Shown here: positions 26,042 to 34,479 of the stretch, piece by piece | How the letters are laid out: the number at the start of each line of letters is the position of its first letter | How positions within the stretch are numbered: the stretch's first letter is position 1 | Origin: Georgenia_B sunbinii | GTDB taxonomy: Bacteria > Actinomycetota > Actinomycetes > Actinomycetales > Actinomycetaceae | Strand: one strand, 5' to 3' | DNA length: 64,000 bases | NCBI RefSeq assembly: GCF_036421855.1 | Contig: NZ_JAZGOK010000002.1 | Notes under the pieces: generated by a model | The model's database searches: none | Told to the model about the DNA's origin: nothing | What the model saw: the letters and a program-made list of their open reading frames with translations, nothing else | Translations under genes and position numbers: made by a program

Positions 26042-27442
26042 TTGACTTCTTTCGCTAGCTTCAATCTGCCTGCCCCCGTCCTTGCCGCACTCGAGGCGGA
26101 CGGCAAGACCGAGGCCTTCCCCATCCAGTCCGCGACGCTCACGGACACCCTCGAGGGCCGCGACGTCCTCGGCCGCGGCCGCACCGGCTCCGGCAAGACG
26201 CTCGCGTTCTCGCTGCCGATGGTCGCCCGCCTCGCCGGTGGTCGCCGTCGCGCCTCCCGGCCCCGCGGGCTCGTGCTCGTGCCGACCCGTGAGCTCGCCA
26301 ACCAGGTCGAGTCCGTTCTCGCTCCGATGGCCCAGAGCATGGGCCTGGTGAGCACCGTCATCTTCGGTGGCGTCAACCAGGCGCGCCAGGAGCGTGCGCT
26401 GTCCGCCGGCGTCGACATCGTCGTCGCCTGCCCCGGCCGCCTCGAGGACCTGCTCAACCAGCGTGTCCTGTCCCTCGACGACGTCGAGGTCACCGTGCTC
26501 GACGAGGCCGACCACATGGCCGACCTCGGCTTCCTGCCCGGCGTCAAGCGGATCATGGACCGCACCCCGGCCACCGGCCAGCGGCTGCTGTTCTCCGCGA
26601 CGCTGGACAACGGCGTCGACATCCTCGTCAAGCGCTACTTGCACAACCCGCTGAGCCACTCGGTCGACAGTGCAGAGTCGCCGGTCGCCGCGATGACCCA
26701 CCACGTCTTCATGCTCAACGGCGCCGACGACAAGAAGGACATCGTCAACGAGCTCGCGTCCGGCACTGCCAAGCGGCTGCTGTTCATGCGTACCAAGCAC
26801 CAGGCGCGCAAGCTCGCCCGGCAGCTGACCGCCTCCGGGATCCCCGCCGTCGACCTGCACGGCAACCTCAGCCAGCCGGCTCGGGAGCGCAACCTCGCCG
26901 CCTTCCACAGCGGCGAGGCACGCGTCATGGTCGCCACCGACATCGCGGCGCGCGGCATCCACGTCGACGACGTCGAGCTCGTCGTCCACGTCGACCCGCC
27001 CGCCGAGCACAAGGCGTACCTGCACCGCTCCGGCCGCACCGCCCGCGCCGGCTCGGCCGGTGACGTCGTCACCCTCGTGCTGCCCGAGCAGGCGGCAGAC
27101 ATGAAGGTCCTCGCCCGCCGGGCCAAGATCAGCGCCGCCCCGGTGCGGATCCGCCCCGGCGACGCCGTGCTGACGCCGCTCATCGGCGACGTGGCACCGT
27201 ACGTGACGCCCGCGCCGGTGCAGGTGGCACCGCAGGGTGGCGGCGGTGGCCGCAACCGTGGTCGTGGCAACGGCGGTGGCGGCGGTCGCGGCGGCAACGG
27301 CCGTGGCGCCTCGCAGGGCACCGGCGGACGCCAGTCGGCCGGCGGCACCGGTGGTCGCAACGGCTCCTCGGCCGGCGCACCCGGCGGCACCGGCGGCGGT
27401 CGCAACCGCCGCTCGCGCGGCCGTCGGCCCGCGAACGCCTGA
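26042..27442 (+). CDS. DEAD-box ATP-dependent RNA helicase
   Basis: 466 residues from a TTG start with AAAGG upstream. Helicase motifs in order: FPIQSATL (Q motif), GRTGSGKT (I), PTRELANQ (Ia), DEAD (II), SAT (III), then FMRTKHQARK (IV), VATDIAARGIHV (V) and HRSGRTARAG (VI). The C-terminal 85 residues are Gly/Arg-rich RGG-like (nt 27228-27440), which bind RNA loosely. It unwinds structured RNA in ribosome assembly or mRNA decay, often under cold stress. The rare start codon and long leader suggest control after transcription. Confidence 0.94.
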   Translation: MTSFASFNLPAPVLAALEADGKTEAFPIQSATLTDTLEGRDVLGRGRTGSGKTLAFSLPMVARLAGGRRRASRPRGLVLVPTRELANQVESVLAPMAQSMGLVSTVIFGGVNQARQERALSAGVDIVVACPGRLEDLLNQRVLSLDDVEVTVLDEADHMADLGFLPGVKRIMDRTPATGQRLLFSATLDNGVDILVKRYLHNPLSHSVDSAESPVAAMTHHVFMLNGADDKKDIVNELASGTAKRLLFMRTKHQARKLARQLTASGIPAVDLHGNLSQPARERNLAAFHSGEARVMVATDIAARGIHVDDVELVVHVDPPAEHKAYLHRSGRTARAGSAGDVVTLVLPEQAADMKVLARRAKISAAPVRIRPGDAVLTPLIGDVAPYVTPAPVQVAPQGGGGGRNRGRGNGGGGGRGGNGRGASQGTGGRQSAGGTGGRNGSSAGAPGGTGGGRNRRSRGRRPANA

Positions 27443-27454
27443 TGATCTGACACG

Positions 27455-27483
27455 GCCCCGGACAGTCCTCGACTGTCCGGGGC
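27455..27483 (+). terminator. Terminator of the DEAD-box helicase gene
   Basis: Perfect 13-bp stem (27455-27467 with 27471-27483) and a 3-nt loop CTC, 12 bases after the helicase stop, followed by TT. A classic intrinsic terminator shape. Confidence 0.88.
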
Positions 27484-27571
27484 TTCGTCGTCCCCGCCGC
27501 TTTCGCCGCGCGGGCCTCGGCTGGTCGGTACCGTGGCTGATGGACACTCGACGACGAACCAAGGAGCAGCC

Positions 27572-27841
27572 GTGCATCCCACCGCCATGAGACCGCTGAT
27601 CTGGGGGATCGTGCTGCTCCTCGTTGGGGCGCTCCTCGTGGCGTTCGGGCTGGAGATCCACACCTGGCTCGCCGGCACCGTCGGGAGCCCGGCCACCGAC
27701 GTCGTCCTTCGGCTGGTGTCGACGGCCTCCTACGCGCTCACGCCACTCGGTGCTGCCCTCGTCGGTGCCGCCGTCGTCATCACCGCGCTGGCCCCACGGG
27801 TGCGGCAGCCCGCCGACGCGACCTGGCCATCGGCGGAGTAG
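27572..27841 (+). CDS. Small membrane protein, two helices
   Basis: 89 residues from the GTG at 27572, chosen because AAGGAG stands seven bases before it; an ATG six codons on is possible. Two hydrophobic helices (LIWGIVLLLVGALLVAFGL, then ALTPLGAALVGAAVVITAL) separated by a short loop. No family recognised. Its stop abuts the stop of the convergent acetyltransferase gene with no gap. Confidence 0.7.
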   Translation: MHPTAMRPLIWGIVLLLVGALLVAFGLEIHTWLAGTVGSPATDVVLRLVSTASYALTPLGAALVGAAVVITALAPRVRQPADATWPSAE

Positions 27842-28237
27842 CTACTCCTCGAGCGTCCGGATCACCCGCGCCGGGTTGCCCACGGCGACGACGTTCGCCG
27901 GCAGGTCCTTGACGACGACGGCGCCCGCGCCGACGACCGTGTTCTCCCCGATGCTCACGCCGGGGCAGACGATGACCCCGCCGCCCAGCCACACGTTGTC
28001 CCCGATGGTGATCGGCTCGGCTGCCTCCCACTTCTCGCGCCGCGGGCCGGGCTCCACCGGGTGGGTGGGGGTGAGCAGCTGGACGTTCGGGCCGATCTGG
28101 ACGTCGTCGCCGATGGTGATCGTCGCGACGTCGAGCGCGGTGAGGCTGAGCTCGGCGAGCTCGTCGTCGTCGGCGATGTAGAGGTCGCCCGCGAGCATCC
28201 GTTCGCGCATCGTCCGGTGGTCGGTCGGGTCAGTCAT
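27842..28237 (-). CDS. Maltose/galactoside O-acetyltransferase-like protein with internal deletion
   Basis: 131 residues. The N-terminus (RTMRERMLAGDLYIADDDELA) and the hexapeptide-repeat core (ITIGDDVQIGPNVQLLTPTHP, then ITIGDNVWLGGGVIVCPGV) are clearly Maa/LacA family. Relatives are about 180-200 residues; here about 55 residues between them (the rest of the helical Mac domain and the first coils) are absent without loss of frame. The catalytic-type His of the THPV motif remains. It may be inactive or recently trimmed. Overlaps the upstream lipoprotein gene by 8 bases. Confidence 0.82.
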   Translation of the reverse strand: MTDPTDHRTMRERMLAGDLYIADDDELAELSLTALDVATITIGDDVQIGPNVQLLTPTHPVEPGPRREKWEAAEPITIGDNVWLGGGVIVCPGVSIGENTVVGAGAVVVKDLPANVVAVGNPARVIRTLEE

Positions 28238-29405
28238 CTGCGTCCTCCGTTGTGCTGGTCGCGTCGAGCCAGGCTTCGTCGACGGCGATGATCCGGTCGT
28301 CGTCTGGGGCGGGATCGCCGCGGAAGGTGTTGCTGGTCAGCAGCCACAGCCGGCCGTCCGGGGCGACCTCCACCGCCCGCAGCCGCCCGTAGTCGGTCTC
28401 GAGCAGCCGCTGCGGCTCGCCGACGCCGTCGGCCGCCAGCGGCACCCGCCACAGCGACTCCCCGCGCAGCGCCGCGACGTAGACGGCCTCCTCGCTGACC
28501 GCGAGCCCGCTGGGGGAGGCCTCGGCCGGGCGCCACTGCACGAGCGGGTCGACGAACCCGCCGGCGTCTGCGACCCCCTCGACCTGCGGCCAGCCGTAGT
28601 TCGCCCCCGCCTCGATGAGGTTGAGCTCGTCCCAGGTGTCCTGCCCGAACTCCGAGGCGAACATCCGCCCGTCGGCCGCCCAGCCGAGGCCCTGGACGTT
28701 GCGGTGGCCCGCCGACCACACCGGTGAGCCCTCGGTCGGGTTGCCCGGGGCCGGCGCGCCGTCCTCGTCCACCCGCAGGATCTTGCCGCCGAGCGAGTCT
28801 GGGTCCTGCGACACCGACGGCACCGCGGCGTCACCGGTCGCGACGTAGAGGTAGCCGTCCGGCCCGAACTCAATCCGGCCGCCGGAGTGGTAGGTCTCGC
28901 GCGGGATGCCGTCGAGGACGACGACGTCGGCACGCAGCTCGTCGCCGTCGCCGTCGAGCACCATCCGCAGCACCCGGTTGTCCGACGCCGTCGTCAGGTA
29001 GACGAAGACGTGGCCGTTCTCCGCGACGTCGGGGGAGACCGCGATGCCCAGCAGGCCGGACTCGTTCTCCGCGGCGACGCCGGGGACCGTGCCGAGCGCG
29101 TGCGGCTCCTCGCCGGGCACCAGTCGCAGCACCCGCGCGGTGTCCCGCTCGGTGACCAGGGCCGCGCCGTCGGGCAGGAAGCCCAGGCCCCACGGCACGT
29201 CGAGCCCGGTGAACAGCACCTCCGGCTCCTGGGCCTCGGTGTGCTCGTCGGTGGGCTCGGACGTCGGTTGCATCGCCGTGGGTGACGGCGCGGGCGTGGT
29301 GGCCGCCGCCGGCGTCGTGGTCGCTTCGGGCTCGTCGCCGCTGTCGCACGCGCCCAGGAGGACGACGACGCCGAGCAGCCACGCGTTCGCCCTCACGCGC
29401 GCCAT
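28230..29405 (-). CDS. Lipoprotein aldose sugar dehydrogenase (glucose/sorbosone dehydrogenase family)
   Basis: 391 residues from the ATG at 29405. A signal peptide ends in the lipobox LLGAC, followed by a Thr/Pro-rich linker of about 45 residues. The propeller shows VPWGLGFLPDGAALVTERD, LGIAVSPDV, YHSGGRIEFGPDGYLYVATGD, GHRNVQGLGW and YGWPQVEG, as in soluble PQQ-dependent aldose dehydrogenases. It oxidises sugars at the outer membrane face. Same fold as the first domain of the gene at the left edge, but a simpler form. Shares its transcript with the acetyltransferase gene. Confidence 0.9.
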   Translation of the reverse strand: MARVRANAWLLGVVVLLGACDSGDEPEATTTPAAATTPAPSPTAMQPTSEPTDEHTEAQEPEVLFTGLDVPWGLGFLPDGAALVTERDTARVLRLVPGEEPHALGTVPGVAAENESGLLGIAVSPDVAENGHVFVYLTTASDNRVLRMVLDGDGDELRADVVVLDGIPRETYHSGGRIEFGPDGYLYVATGDAAVPSVSQDPDSLGGKILRVDEDGAPAPGNPTEGSPVWSAGHRNVQGLGWAADGRMFASEFGQDTWDELNLIEAGANYGWPQVEGVADAGGFVDPLVQWRPAEASPSGLAVSEEAVYVAALRGESLWRVPLAADGVGEPQRLLETDYGRLRAVEVAPDGRLWLLTSNTFRGDPAPDDDRIIAVDEAWLDATSTTEDADD

Positions 29406-29419
29406 GGCCGCTCCGTTCC

Positions 29420-29490
29420 GAAGACCGGCGTGTCGCCGGTGACGCCCACGACCGTACCCGAGACGTCGCAAGCGTCGTCGCTCGCGAGGA
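29420..29490 (-). pseudogene. Remnant of an SDR oxidoreductase C-terminus
   Basis: This 71-bp stretch matches the end of the SDR gene (30478-30548) without gaps at 59 of 71 positions by hand alignment. Read on the minus strand in the same frame it gives SGTVVGVTGDTPVF, against SGTVVGVTGGKPVF in the intact gene, but the stop codon is lost. The rest of the gene is gone. It lies in direct orientation on the far side of the DoxX/TetR pair. Confidence 0.8.
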
Positions 29491-29525
29491 GTAGCGACGC
29501 GCGCCCTCCCTTCCGGCTCCGCTGT

Positions 29526-29885
29526 TCAGAGCACGAAGCAGAACATGAGCGTTGCCAGGCAGATGAGGAACATCAACGTCGCGTTGAGGAAGAGGTTGCG
29601 ACCGAAGTCGCGGGCGCGCACGTGCGCCGAGATGGCGAGCACGAAGTAGAGCACCAGGCAGGCGGACGCGGCGAGCCCGATGCCTGGTATCCAGATTCCG
29701 GCGATGAGTCCCGCGGCGGCCGCGAACTTGATCGGTGGCATCCACCGCCAGTATCGGTGCGGCAGGCCTACGTCGTCGAAGCAGTCGGCGATGAACTGCA
29801 CCGGTTTGAGGCAGAGCACGCCGTCGACGACGCAGATCACGGCCAGCACGACGACGGGCCAGATCGGGTCAGGGAGGAGCGCCAT
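29526..29885 (-). CDS. DoxX-like integral membrane protein
   Basis: 119 residues with four membrane helices (WPVVVLAVICVVDGVL; IKFAAAAGLIAGIW; GLAASACLVLYFVLAISAHV; FLNATLMFLICLATLMF). DoxX-like family; function not settled, some members tie to redox or thiol stress. Divergent from the TetR gene 32 bases away with a shared operator between, so probably its target. Its base composition is a little less GC-rich than the neighbours, which fits transfer as a unit with the TetR gene. Confidence 0.85.
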   Translation of the reverse strand: MALLPDPIWPVVVLAVICVVDGVLCLKPVQFIADCFDDVGLPHRYWRWMPPIKFAAAAGLIAGIWIPGIGLAASACLVLYFVLAISAHVRARDFGRNLFLNATLMFLICLATLMFCFVL

Positions 29886-29891
29886 CCCCTC

Positions 29892-29916
29892 ACCGTACCA
29901 TGCGGTATGGTGTGGT
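29892..29916. promoter_or_regulatory. Probable TetR operator
   Basis: Inverted repeat with arms ACCGTACCAT (29892-29901) and ATGGTGTGGT (29907-29916), complementary at 8 of 10 positions, in the 32-bp gap between the divergent DoxX and TetR genes. Such spacing is typical for TetR-family autoregulation. Confidence 0.65.
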
Positions 29917-29917
29917 C

Positions 29918-30526
29918 ATGGCAGCAAAGGATCGATGGATCGATGAAGGAATGACTGCGCTCACCGAGAGCGGCGTGGCCGGCGTCACGGTCGACGGGAT
30001 CGCCGCGCGACTCGGCCTGACGAAAGGGTCGTTCCATCACCACTTCGAGGGCGTCGTGGACTACCGTGGGCAGCTTCTCGCGCGCTTCGAGTCCGACGCG
30101 GGCATCGCGCTCGAGCAGGCGATGTCCGCTGAGGAGTCACTCACGCCTGAGGCGGTCATCGTGACGATCCCGGCTCGACACCCCTTCGATCGCCGACGCG
30201 AGGCAGCCGTCCGGGCCTGGGCGCTCCACGACCCCGAGGCTCACGAGACCCTTGCGCGAGTCGACACGGCGCGACTCGCGGCGCTGACGACGCTGTGGGA
30301 GCGGGTGATCGACGACGCCGACGACGCGTCAACGGCGGCCATGATTCCGTACCTCGTAGCCATCGGCGCGTCGATGGCTACGCCGCCGCCATCGGAACGA
30401 GCGCTGCTCAGGGTCTTCGCACTGCTCGCGGCGCTCGTCCCTGCGGTCGGCGAGGCCTCGGTGGTGCGGTCCGGTCAGAAGACCGGCTTGCCGCCGGTCA
30501 CTCCCACCACGGTGCCGGAGACGTAG
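29918..30526 (+). CDS. TetR-family transcriptional regulator
   Basis: 202 residues from the ATG at 29918. The helix-turn-helix is at about residues 10-50 (VDGIAARLGLTKGSFHHHF). The rest is an all-helical ligand domain with WALHDPEAHETLARVD. The last 17 residues (QKTGLPPVTPTTVPET) are read antisense through the end of the SDR gene, so the two convergent genes overlap by 52 bases; the original C-terminus was probably replaced when the module arrived. Confidence 0.92.
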   Translation: MAAKDRWIDEGMTALTESGVAGVTVDGIAARLGLTKGSFHHHFEGVVDYRGQLLARFESDAGIALEQAMSAEESLTPEAVIVTIPARHPFDRRREAAVRAWALHDPEAHETLARVDTARLAALTTLWERVIDDADDASTAAMIPYLVAIGASMATPPPSERALLRVFALLAALVPAVGEASVVRSGQKTGLPPVTPTTVPET

Positions 30527-31341
30527 CTGGCGTCGTCGGTCGCGAGGAACACGAACGCGGGCGCGACCTCGATCGGTTGGCCGGCGCGGCCGAGCGGGGT
30601 GTCGGCGCCGAAGCTCGGCATCGACTCCGCCGGCTTGGTCGCCGGCTGCAGCGGCGTCCAGATCGGGCCGGGGGCCACCGCGTTGACGCGGATCCCGCGC
30701 GGGCCGAGCTCAGCGGCGAGGTTGACGGTGAGGTTGTTGATCGCCGCCTTGGTCGCGGCGTAGTCGATCAGCGTCTCCGAGGGCTGGAAGGCCTGGATCG
30801 AGGAGCAGTTGATGACGCTGGCGCCCTCGCCGAGGTCGTCGAGCAGCGCCTTGGTCAGCCACATCAGCGCGAAGACGTTGGTCTCGAAGGTCTGCCGGAG
30901 CTGGTCGGCGCTGATGTCGGCCAGCGACTCCTGCGCCATCTGGAACCCGGAGTTGTTGACCAGCACGTCGATCCCGCCGAGACCCTCGACCGCCGTGCGG
31001 GCCAGCTCGATGTTGGCCTCCTCGGTGCGCTGGTCGGTCGGGACGAGCACGCAGGTGCGGCCGGCGGCCTCGACGTGCTTGCGGGTCTCCTGGGCGTCGT
31101 CCTCCTCCTCGGGCAGGTAGGCGATCGCGACGTCGGCGCCCTCCTTGGCGAAGGCGATCGCGGTGGCCCGGCCGATGCCGGAGTCACCACCGGTGACGAG
31201 CGCACGCTTGCCCTCGAGGCGGCCGCGGCCGATGTAGCTCTCCTCGCCATGGTCCGGCCGTGGATCGAGCTCGTCGGTCCGGCCGGGCCAGCGCTGGCTC
31301 TGCTCGGGGATGTCCGTCATATCCTGCGTGTTGATGTCCAT
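30475..31341 (-). CDS. SDR-family oxidoreductase (YhdF/general-stress type)
   Basis: 288 residues from the ATG at 31341. A 40-residue N-terminal extension (RWPGRTDELDPRPDHGEESY) typical of the YhdF/YdaD glucose-dehydrogenase-like group precedes the Rossmann motif TGGDSGIGRA, then NNSG, the catalytic Ser in CSSIQAF and Tyr-x-x-x-Lys in DYAATKAA. Uses NAD(P); substrate unknown, with relatives induced by general stress. Its last codons are duplicated as a remnant at 29420-29490. Confidence 0.92.
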   Translation of the reverse strand: MDINTQDMTDIPEQSQRWPGRTDELDPRPDHGEESYIGRGRLEGKRALVTGGDSGIGRATAIAFAKEGADVAIAYLPEEEDDAQETRKHVEAAGRTCVLVPTDQRTEEANIELARTAVEGLGGIDVLVNNSGFQMAQESLADISADQLRQTFETNVFALMWLTKALLDDLGEGASVINCSSIQAFQPSETLIDYAATKAAINNLTVNLAAELGPRGIRVNAVAPGPIWTPLQPATKPAESMPSFGADTPLGRAGQPIEVAPAFVFLATDDASYVSGTVVGVTGGKPVF

Positions 31342-31455
31342 GTCCCCATGGTTCGGCAGGTGCGTGCGGCCCGCATCCCGGGCAGACGGCCGCGCCCCCG
31401 CCCGGGTGACCGAGCGGGGGCGCGGTGGGTTGCTCACCGGCGGCACGGGTGCGGC

Positions 31456-31890
31456 TCACCCGCGGCGAGGGCGGGCGGTCGAGCCGAGCGACACGATCAC
31501 CGTGATGCCCACCGCCACGTGCATCGCGGCGAGGCTGACGGCCGCAGCGGTTCCGGTGGCCTGGCCGAACGGCCCGACGAGCGAGAGCACGAGCACGGTG
31601 CCGGCGAGGGTGGTCCACACGCCACGGACGTGCTTGGTCAGCCGCTCGAGCAGTGCCAGCGAGGCCCAGCCGGCGAGCCCGGCGAGCAGGCCGGCGAACG
31701 CGACCGCCGCCGGCCCCACGAGCAGGACGCTCGTGCCGCTCCGGGCGGTCAGCTCGACGCCCAGCACGGGCACGGCGAGCACCCAGACGACAAGACCCGC
31801 GGCGATGGCCCCGACGACGCGCAGCGCCCGGTGGTCAGCCGCTCCGACGGTGCCGCGGCGGGCGGTGGTTGTGGTGTGTGAGGTAGTCAT
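31456..31890 (-). CDS. Four-helix membrane protein (DUF6069-like)
   Basis: 144 residues from the ATG at 31890, preceded by GGAGGAG. Four hydrophobic segments (VGAIAAGLVVWVLAVPVLG; VLLVGPAAVAFAGLLAGLAG; TTLAGTVLVLSLVGPFG; VSLAAMHVAVGITVIVSLG). The pattern resembles DUF6069, of unknown function; assignment from memory. Divergent from the histidine kinase gene by 152 bases. Confidence 0.75.
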   Translation of the reverse strand: MTTSHTTTTARRGTVGAADHRALRVVGAIAAGLVVWVLAVPVLGVELTARSGTSVLLVGPAAVAFAGLLAGLAGWASLALLERLTKHVRGVWTTLAGTVLVLSLVGPFGQATGTAAAVSLAAMHVAVGITVIVSLGSTARPRRG

Positions 31891-32042
31891 CTCTCCTCCT
31901 TCTGCGGTTCGGACGTCACTACCGTCGTGCCTCCCGGGTGCCTGGGGCATCGGCCGGTCGGCCACGGCTGCGAGCCGTCCGGACCGCCGCCACCTACTTT
32001 GGTCGGTACCGGCGCCGCGGCCCGCTCTCTACCCTCGGTGCC

Positions 32043-33206
32043 ATGCCAGTCCTGCTCCCGAACCGACCACCTGCCGCCCGCTGGCGTCCCACGGTGTGGG
32101 CGATCATCGGCACCACCGGCGCGATGGCGGTGCTGAGCGCCCTGGCCCTCGTCGGTCAGCTCAGCTCCGCCTCGCCGGACGCAGCGCCGGTCGCCGTCGA
32201 CGTCGTCGTCGCGGTCGTGGCGGTCGCCCTCGTCCCGCTGCTGTTCCGCCAGCCGGTGACGGCCGCGGTCCCGCTCGCCCTCCTCGCCGCCGTGGCACCG
32301 ACCGCGACGCCGGCGGCGACGGCGGGCACCCTCGTCGTCGCCCGGACCGTCCGGTTCCCGACCGCCGTCGCGGTCGCCGTCCTGGGCGCCGCCGGGCACG
32401 TCGTCCGTGGGCTGTGGCGCCCGCAGCCGGGGCTCTCCTTCGGCTGGTGGGTCGTGCTCGTGCTCGTCGCGCACGCGGCGCTGCTCGCGTGGGGTGCGCT
32501 GTCGCAGTCGCGGACCGAGGTGCTGCTGGCGCTGGCCGAGCGTGCCCGGCGCGCCGAGGCGGACCGTGATCTCGTCGTCGCCGAGGCGCTCGCGGCAGAA
32601 CGCGCCCGGGTCGCCCGCGAGATGCACGACGTCCTCGCTCACCGGCTCTCGCTGCTCGCCACCTACGCCGGGGCGCTGGAGTACCGGCCCGACGCCGCGC
32701 CGCAGGATGTCACGCGGGCTGCCGGGGTGGTCCGATCCGGCGTCCACCAGGCCCTCGAGGAGCTGCGCGACGTCGTCGAGGTGCTGCGCGAGGATCCGGG
32801 TGACGGCGGTGTCCCGCCGCCGGCGCCCGGGATCGACCGGCTCGCCGACCTCGTCGGGGAGAGCCGCGCCGCCGGCACCGCCGTCGAGCTGGTCGTCGCG
32901 CTCGACGGCGCACCGACCGGGATCGTCGGCCGCACCGTCTACCGGGTGGTGCAGGAGGGGCTGACCAACGCGCGCAAGCACGCCCCCGGGAGCCCGGTCC
33001 GCGTGAGGGTCGCGGGCGCGCCGGGCAGCGGCGTCGAGGTCACCGTGACCAACCCGCGCGCCGCTGGGCCGGCCGACGTCCTGCCCGGCTCGGGGACCGG
33101 GCTGATCGGTCTGGCGGAGCGGGTTCGGATCGTCGGCGGCCGCCTCTCGCAGCGGTCCGACGGCGCGGAGTTCCGGCTGGCCGCCTGGCTACCATGGCAG
33201 CCATGA
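32043..33206 (+). CDS. Sensor histidine kinase (NarL/HisKA_3 class)
   Basis: 387 residues. Five or six N-terminal helices (about residues 15-155), no large outer sensor domain. A dimerisation helix carries REMHDVLAHRLSLLA with the phospho-accepting His at about residue 195, then the ATPase domain (VYRVVQEGLTNARKHAP for the N box, GSGTGLIGLAERV for the G box). Such short-loop kinases often sense membrane or cell-wall stress. The stop overlaps the response-regulator ATG (ATGA). Confidence 0.94.
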   Translation: MPVLLPNRPPAARWRPTVWAIIGTTGAMAVLSALALVGQLSSASPDAAPVAVDVVVAVVAVALVPLLFRQPVTAAVPLALLAAVAPTATPAATAGTLVVARTVRFPTAVAVAVLGAAGHVVRGLWRPQPGLSFGWWVVLVLVAHAALLAWGALSQSRTEVLLALAERARRAEADRDLVVAEALAAERARVAREMHDVLAHRLSLLATYAGALEYRPDAAPQDVTRAAGVVRSGVHQALEELRDVVEVLREDPGDGGVPPPAPGIDRLADLVGESRAAGTAVELVVALDGAPTGIVGRTVYRVVQEGLTNARKHAPGSPVRVRVAGAPGSGVEVTVTNPRAAGPADVLPGSGTGLIGLAERVRIVGGRLSQRSDGAEFRLAAWLPWQP

Positions 33207-33856
33207 GCGAGCCGGTCCGTGTCGCCGTCGTCGATGACGACGCCCTCGTCCGGTCGGCGCTGGTGATGATGCTCGACGGCGCCGACGGGATCTCGGTCGT
33301 GGCCGAGGCGGCCGACGGCGGCGAGGTGCCGGGGATGCTCGACCAGCACCCGGTCGACGTCGTACTCATGGACCTGCGGATGCCGCGCGTCGACGGCGTC
33401 ACCGCCACCGCGCGGCTGCGCGCCCGGCCCGGTGCGCCGCAGGTGCTCGTCCTCACCACCTTCGACACCGACGAGGAGATCCTCGGGGCGCTGCGCGCCG
33501 GTGCCGGTGGCTACCTCCTCAAGGACACCCCGCCGCCGCGGATCGCCGAGGCGGTGCGCCGTGCGGCGGCAGGGGAGCCGACGCTCTCACCGTCGGTCCT
33601 GCGCCGGCTCGTCGAGCACGCCGTCGACCACGCCGGCACCGCGGACGCCGCCCGTGCGCGGCTGGCCCGGCTCAGCGACCGGGAGCGCGAGATCGTCGCG
33701 GCCGTCGGCCGGGGCCTGACGAACGCACAGATCGCCGCCGAGCTCTACGTCTCGGTGGCGACCGTCAAGGCCCACGTCTCGCAGGTGCTCACCACCCTCG
33801 ACCTCGGCAACCGCACCCAGGTCGCGCTGCTCGCCCACGACGCCGGCCTGACCTAG
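33203..33856 (+). CDS. LuxR/NarL-family response regulator
   Basis: 217 residues. Receiver domain with acidic pair DDD near residue 11, phospho-accepting Asp57 (VLMDLRMP), Thr in LTTFDT and Lys in YLLKDTPP. The C-terminal LuxR HTH has LSDREREIVAAVGRG, TNAQIAAELYVSVATVKAHVS. Pairs with the kinase just before it. Target genes are not evident; no transporter follows, and a nested inverted repeat closes the operon. Confidence 0.95.
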   Translation: MSEPVRVAVVDDDALVRSALVMMLDGADGISVVAEAADGGEVPGMLDQHPVDVVLMDLRMPRVDGVTATARLRARPGAPQVLVLTTFDTDEEILGALRAGAGGYLLKDTPPPRIAEAVRRAAAGEPTLSPSVLRRLVEHAVDHAGTADAARARLARLSDREREIVAAVGRGLTNAQIAAELYVSVATVKAHVSQVLTTLDLGNRTQVALLAHDAGLT

Positions 33857-33873
33857 CCACCCCCCGCACTCTT

Positions 33874-33944
33874 GCCGAGATACCCGATCTCGGCGAAAAA
33901 CAGCCCGTTGGAGCCCTCGTTCCGCCGAGATCGGGTATCTCGGC
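33874..33944. repeat. Nested inverted repeat
   Basis: Two perfect 22-bp arms (33874-33895 and 33923-33944) separated by 27 bases. Each arm is itself nearly palindromic: GCCGAGAT and ATCTCGGC around five bases. It can therefore fold as one long hairpin or as two small ones. It lies between the stop of the response regulator and the stop of the convergent VOC gene, so it probably ends both transcripts, yet its internal symmetry resembles REP/BIME-type intergenic repeats. Confidence 0.85.
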
Positions 33945-33961
33945 GCAACGTGGGGAGGGGG

Positions 33962-34366
33962 TCAGGCTAGGCCGGCGGGTACCTCGTCGTCGGGGGCATT
34001 GGCGCCGCCGCCGGTCTGGCCCTCGAAGAGGCCGATGGCGTTGCCGTCCGGGTCCTCGAACACTGCCCACCAGCTCGTGGCGTCGATCTGCGACCTGGGG
34101 ATGAGGGTCCGGCCGCCCTGCTCCTCCACCCGCCCGAGGGTCTCGTCGATCGAGTCGACCTCGACGTAGCTGCGCGGGGCCTCGAAGCCGTCGCCACGCG
34201 GCGCCAGCCCACCGCCGCTGATCTTGTTCGGTGCCTGCCACATCGGGTAGCCCTCGAAGCCCGGAATCTCCTGGATGTCCCAGCCGAACAGGGCGCCGTA
34301 GAAGGAGCTCGCCCGCGTCGTGTCGCTGACCGGGATGTCGATGTGGGTGATGTCGCCGTGTGCCAT
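33962..34366 (-). CDS. VOC (glyoxalase/bleomycin-resistance-like) family protein
   Basis: 134 residues from the ATG at 34366. Two beta-alpha-beta-beta-beta units: HIDIPVSDTTRASSFYGALFGW, then YVEVDSIDETLGRVEEQGG and FEDPDGNAIGLFEG. This matches the CFP-30/27kDa-antigen-like subgroup. Metal ligands could be the first His and the last Glu. Substrate unknown. Confidence 0.88.
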   Translation of the reverse strand: MAHGDITHIDIPVSDTTRASSFYGALFGWDIQEIPGFEGYPMWQAPNKISGGGLAPRGDGFEAPRSYVEVDSIDETLGRVEEQGGRTLIPRSQIDATSWWAVFEDPDGNAIGLFEGQTGGGANAPDDEVPAGLA

Positions 34367-34479
34367 GGCACTGCTCCTCGTCGTCGACTGTCCCGCCCGG
34401 ACGGTGGGCTCGGTGCCCAGCGTAGGAGGGTGTGGCCGCGCCGGGAAGAGGTGGGCCGCCATGGTTCGTGGGCGCGGGC

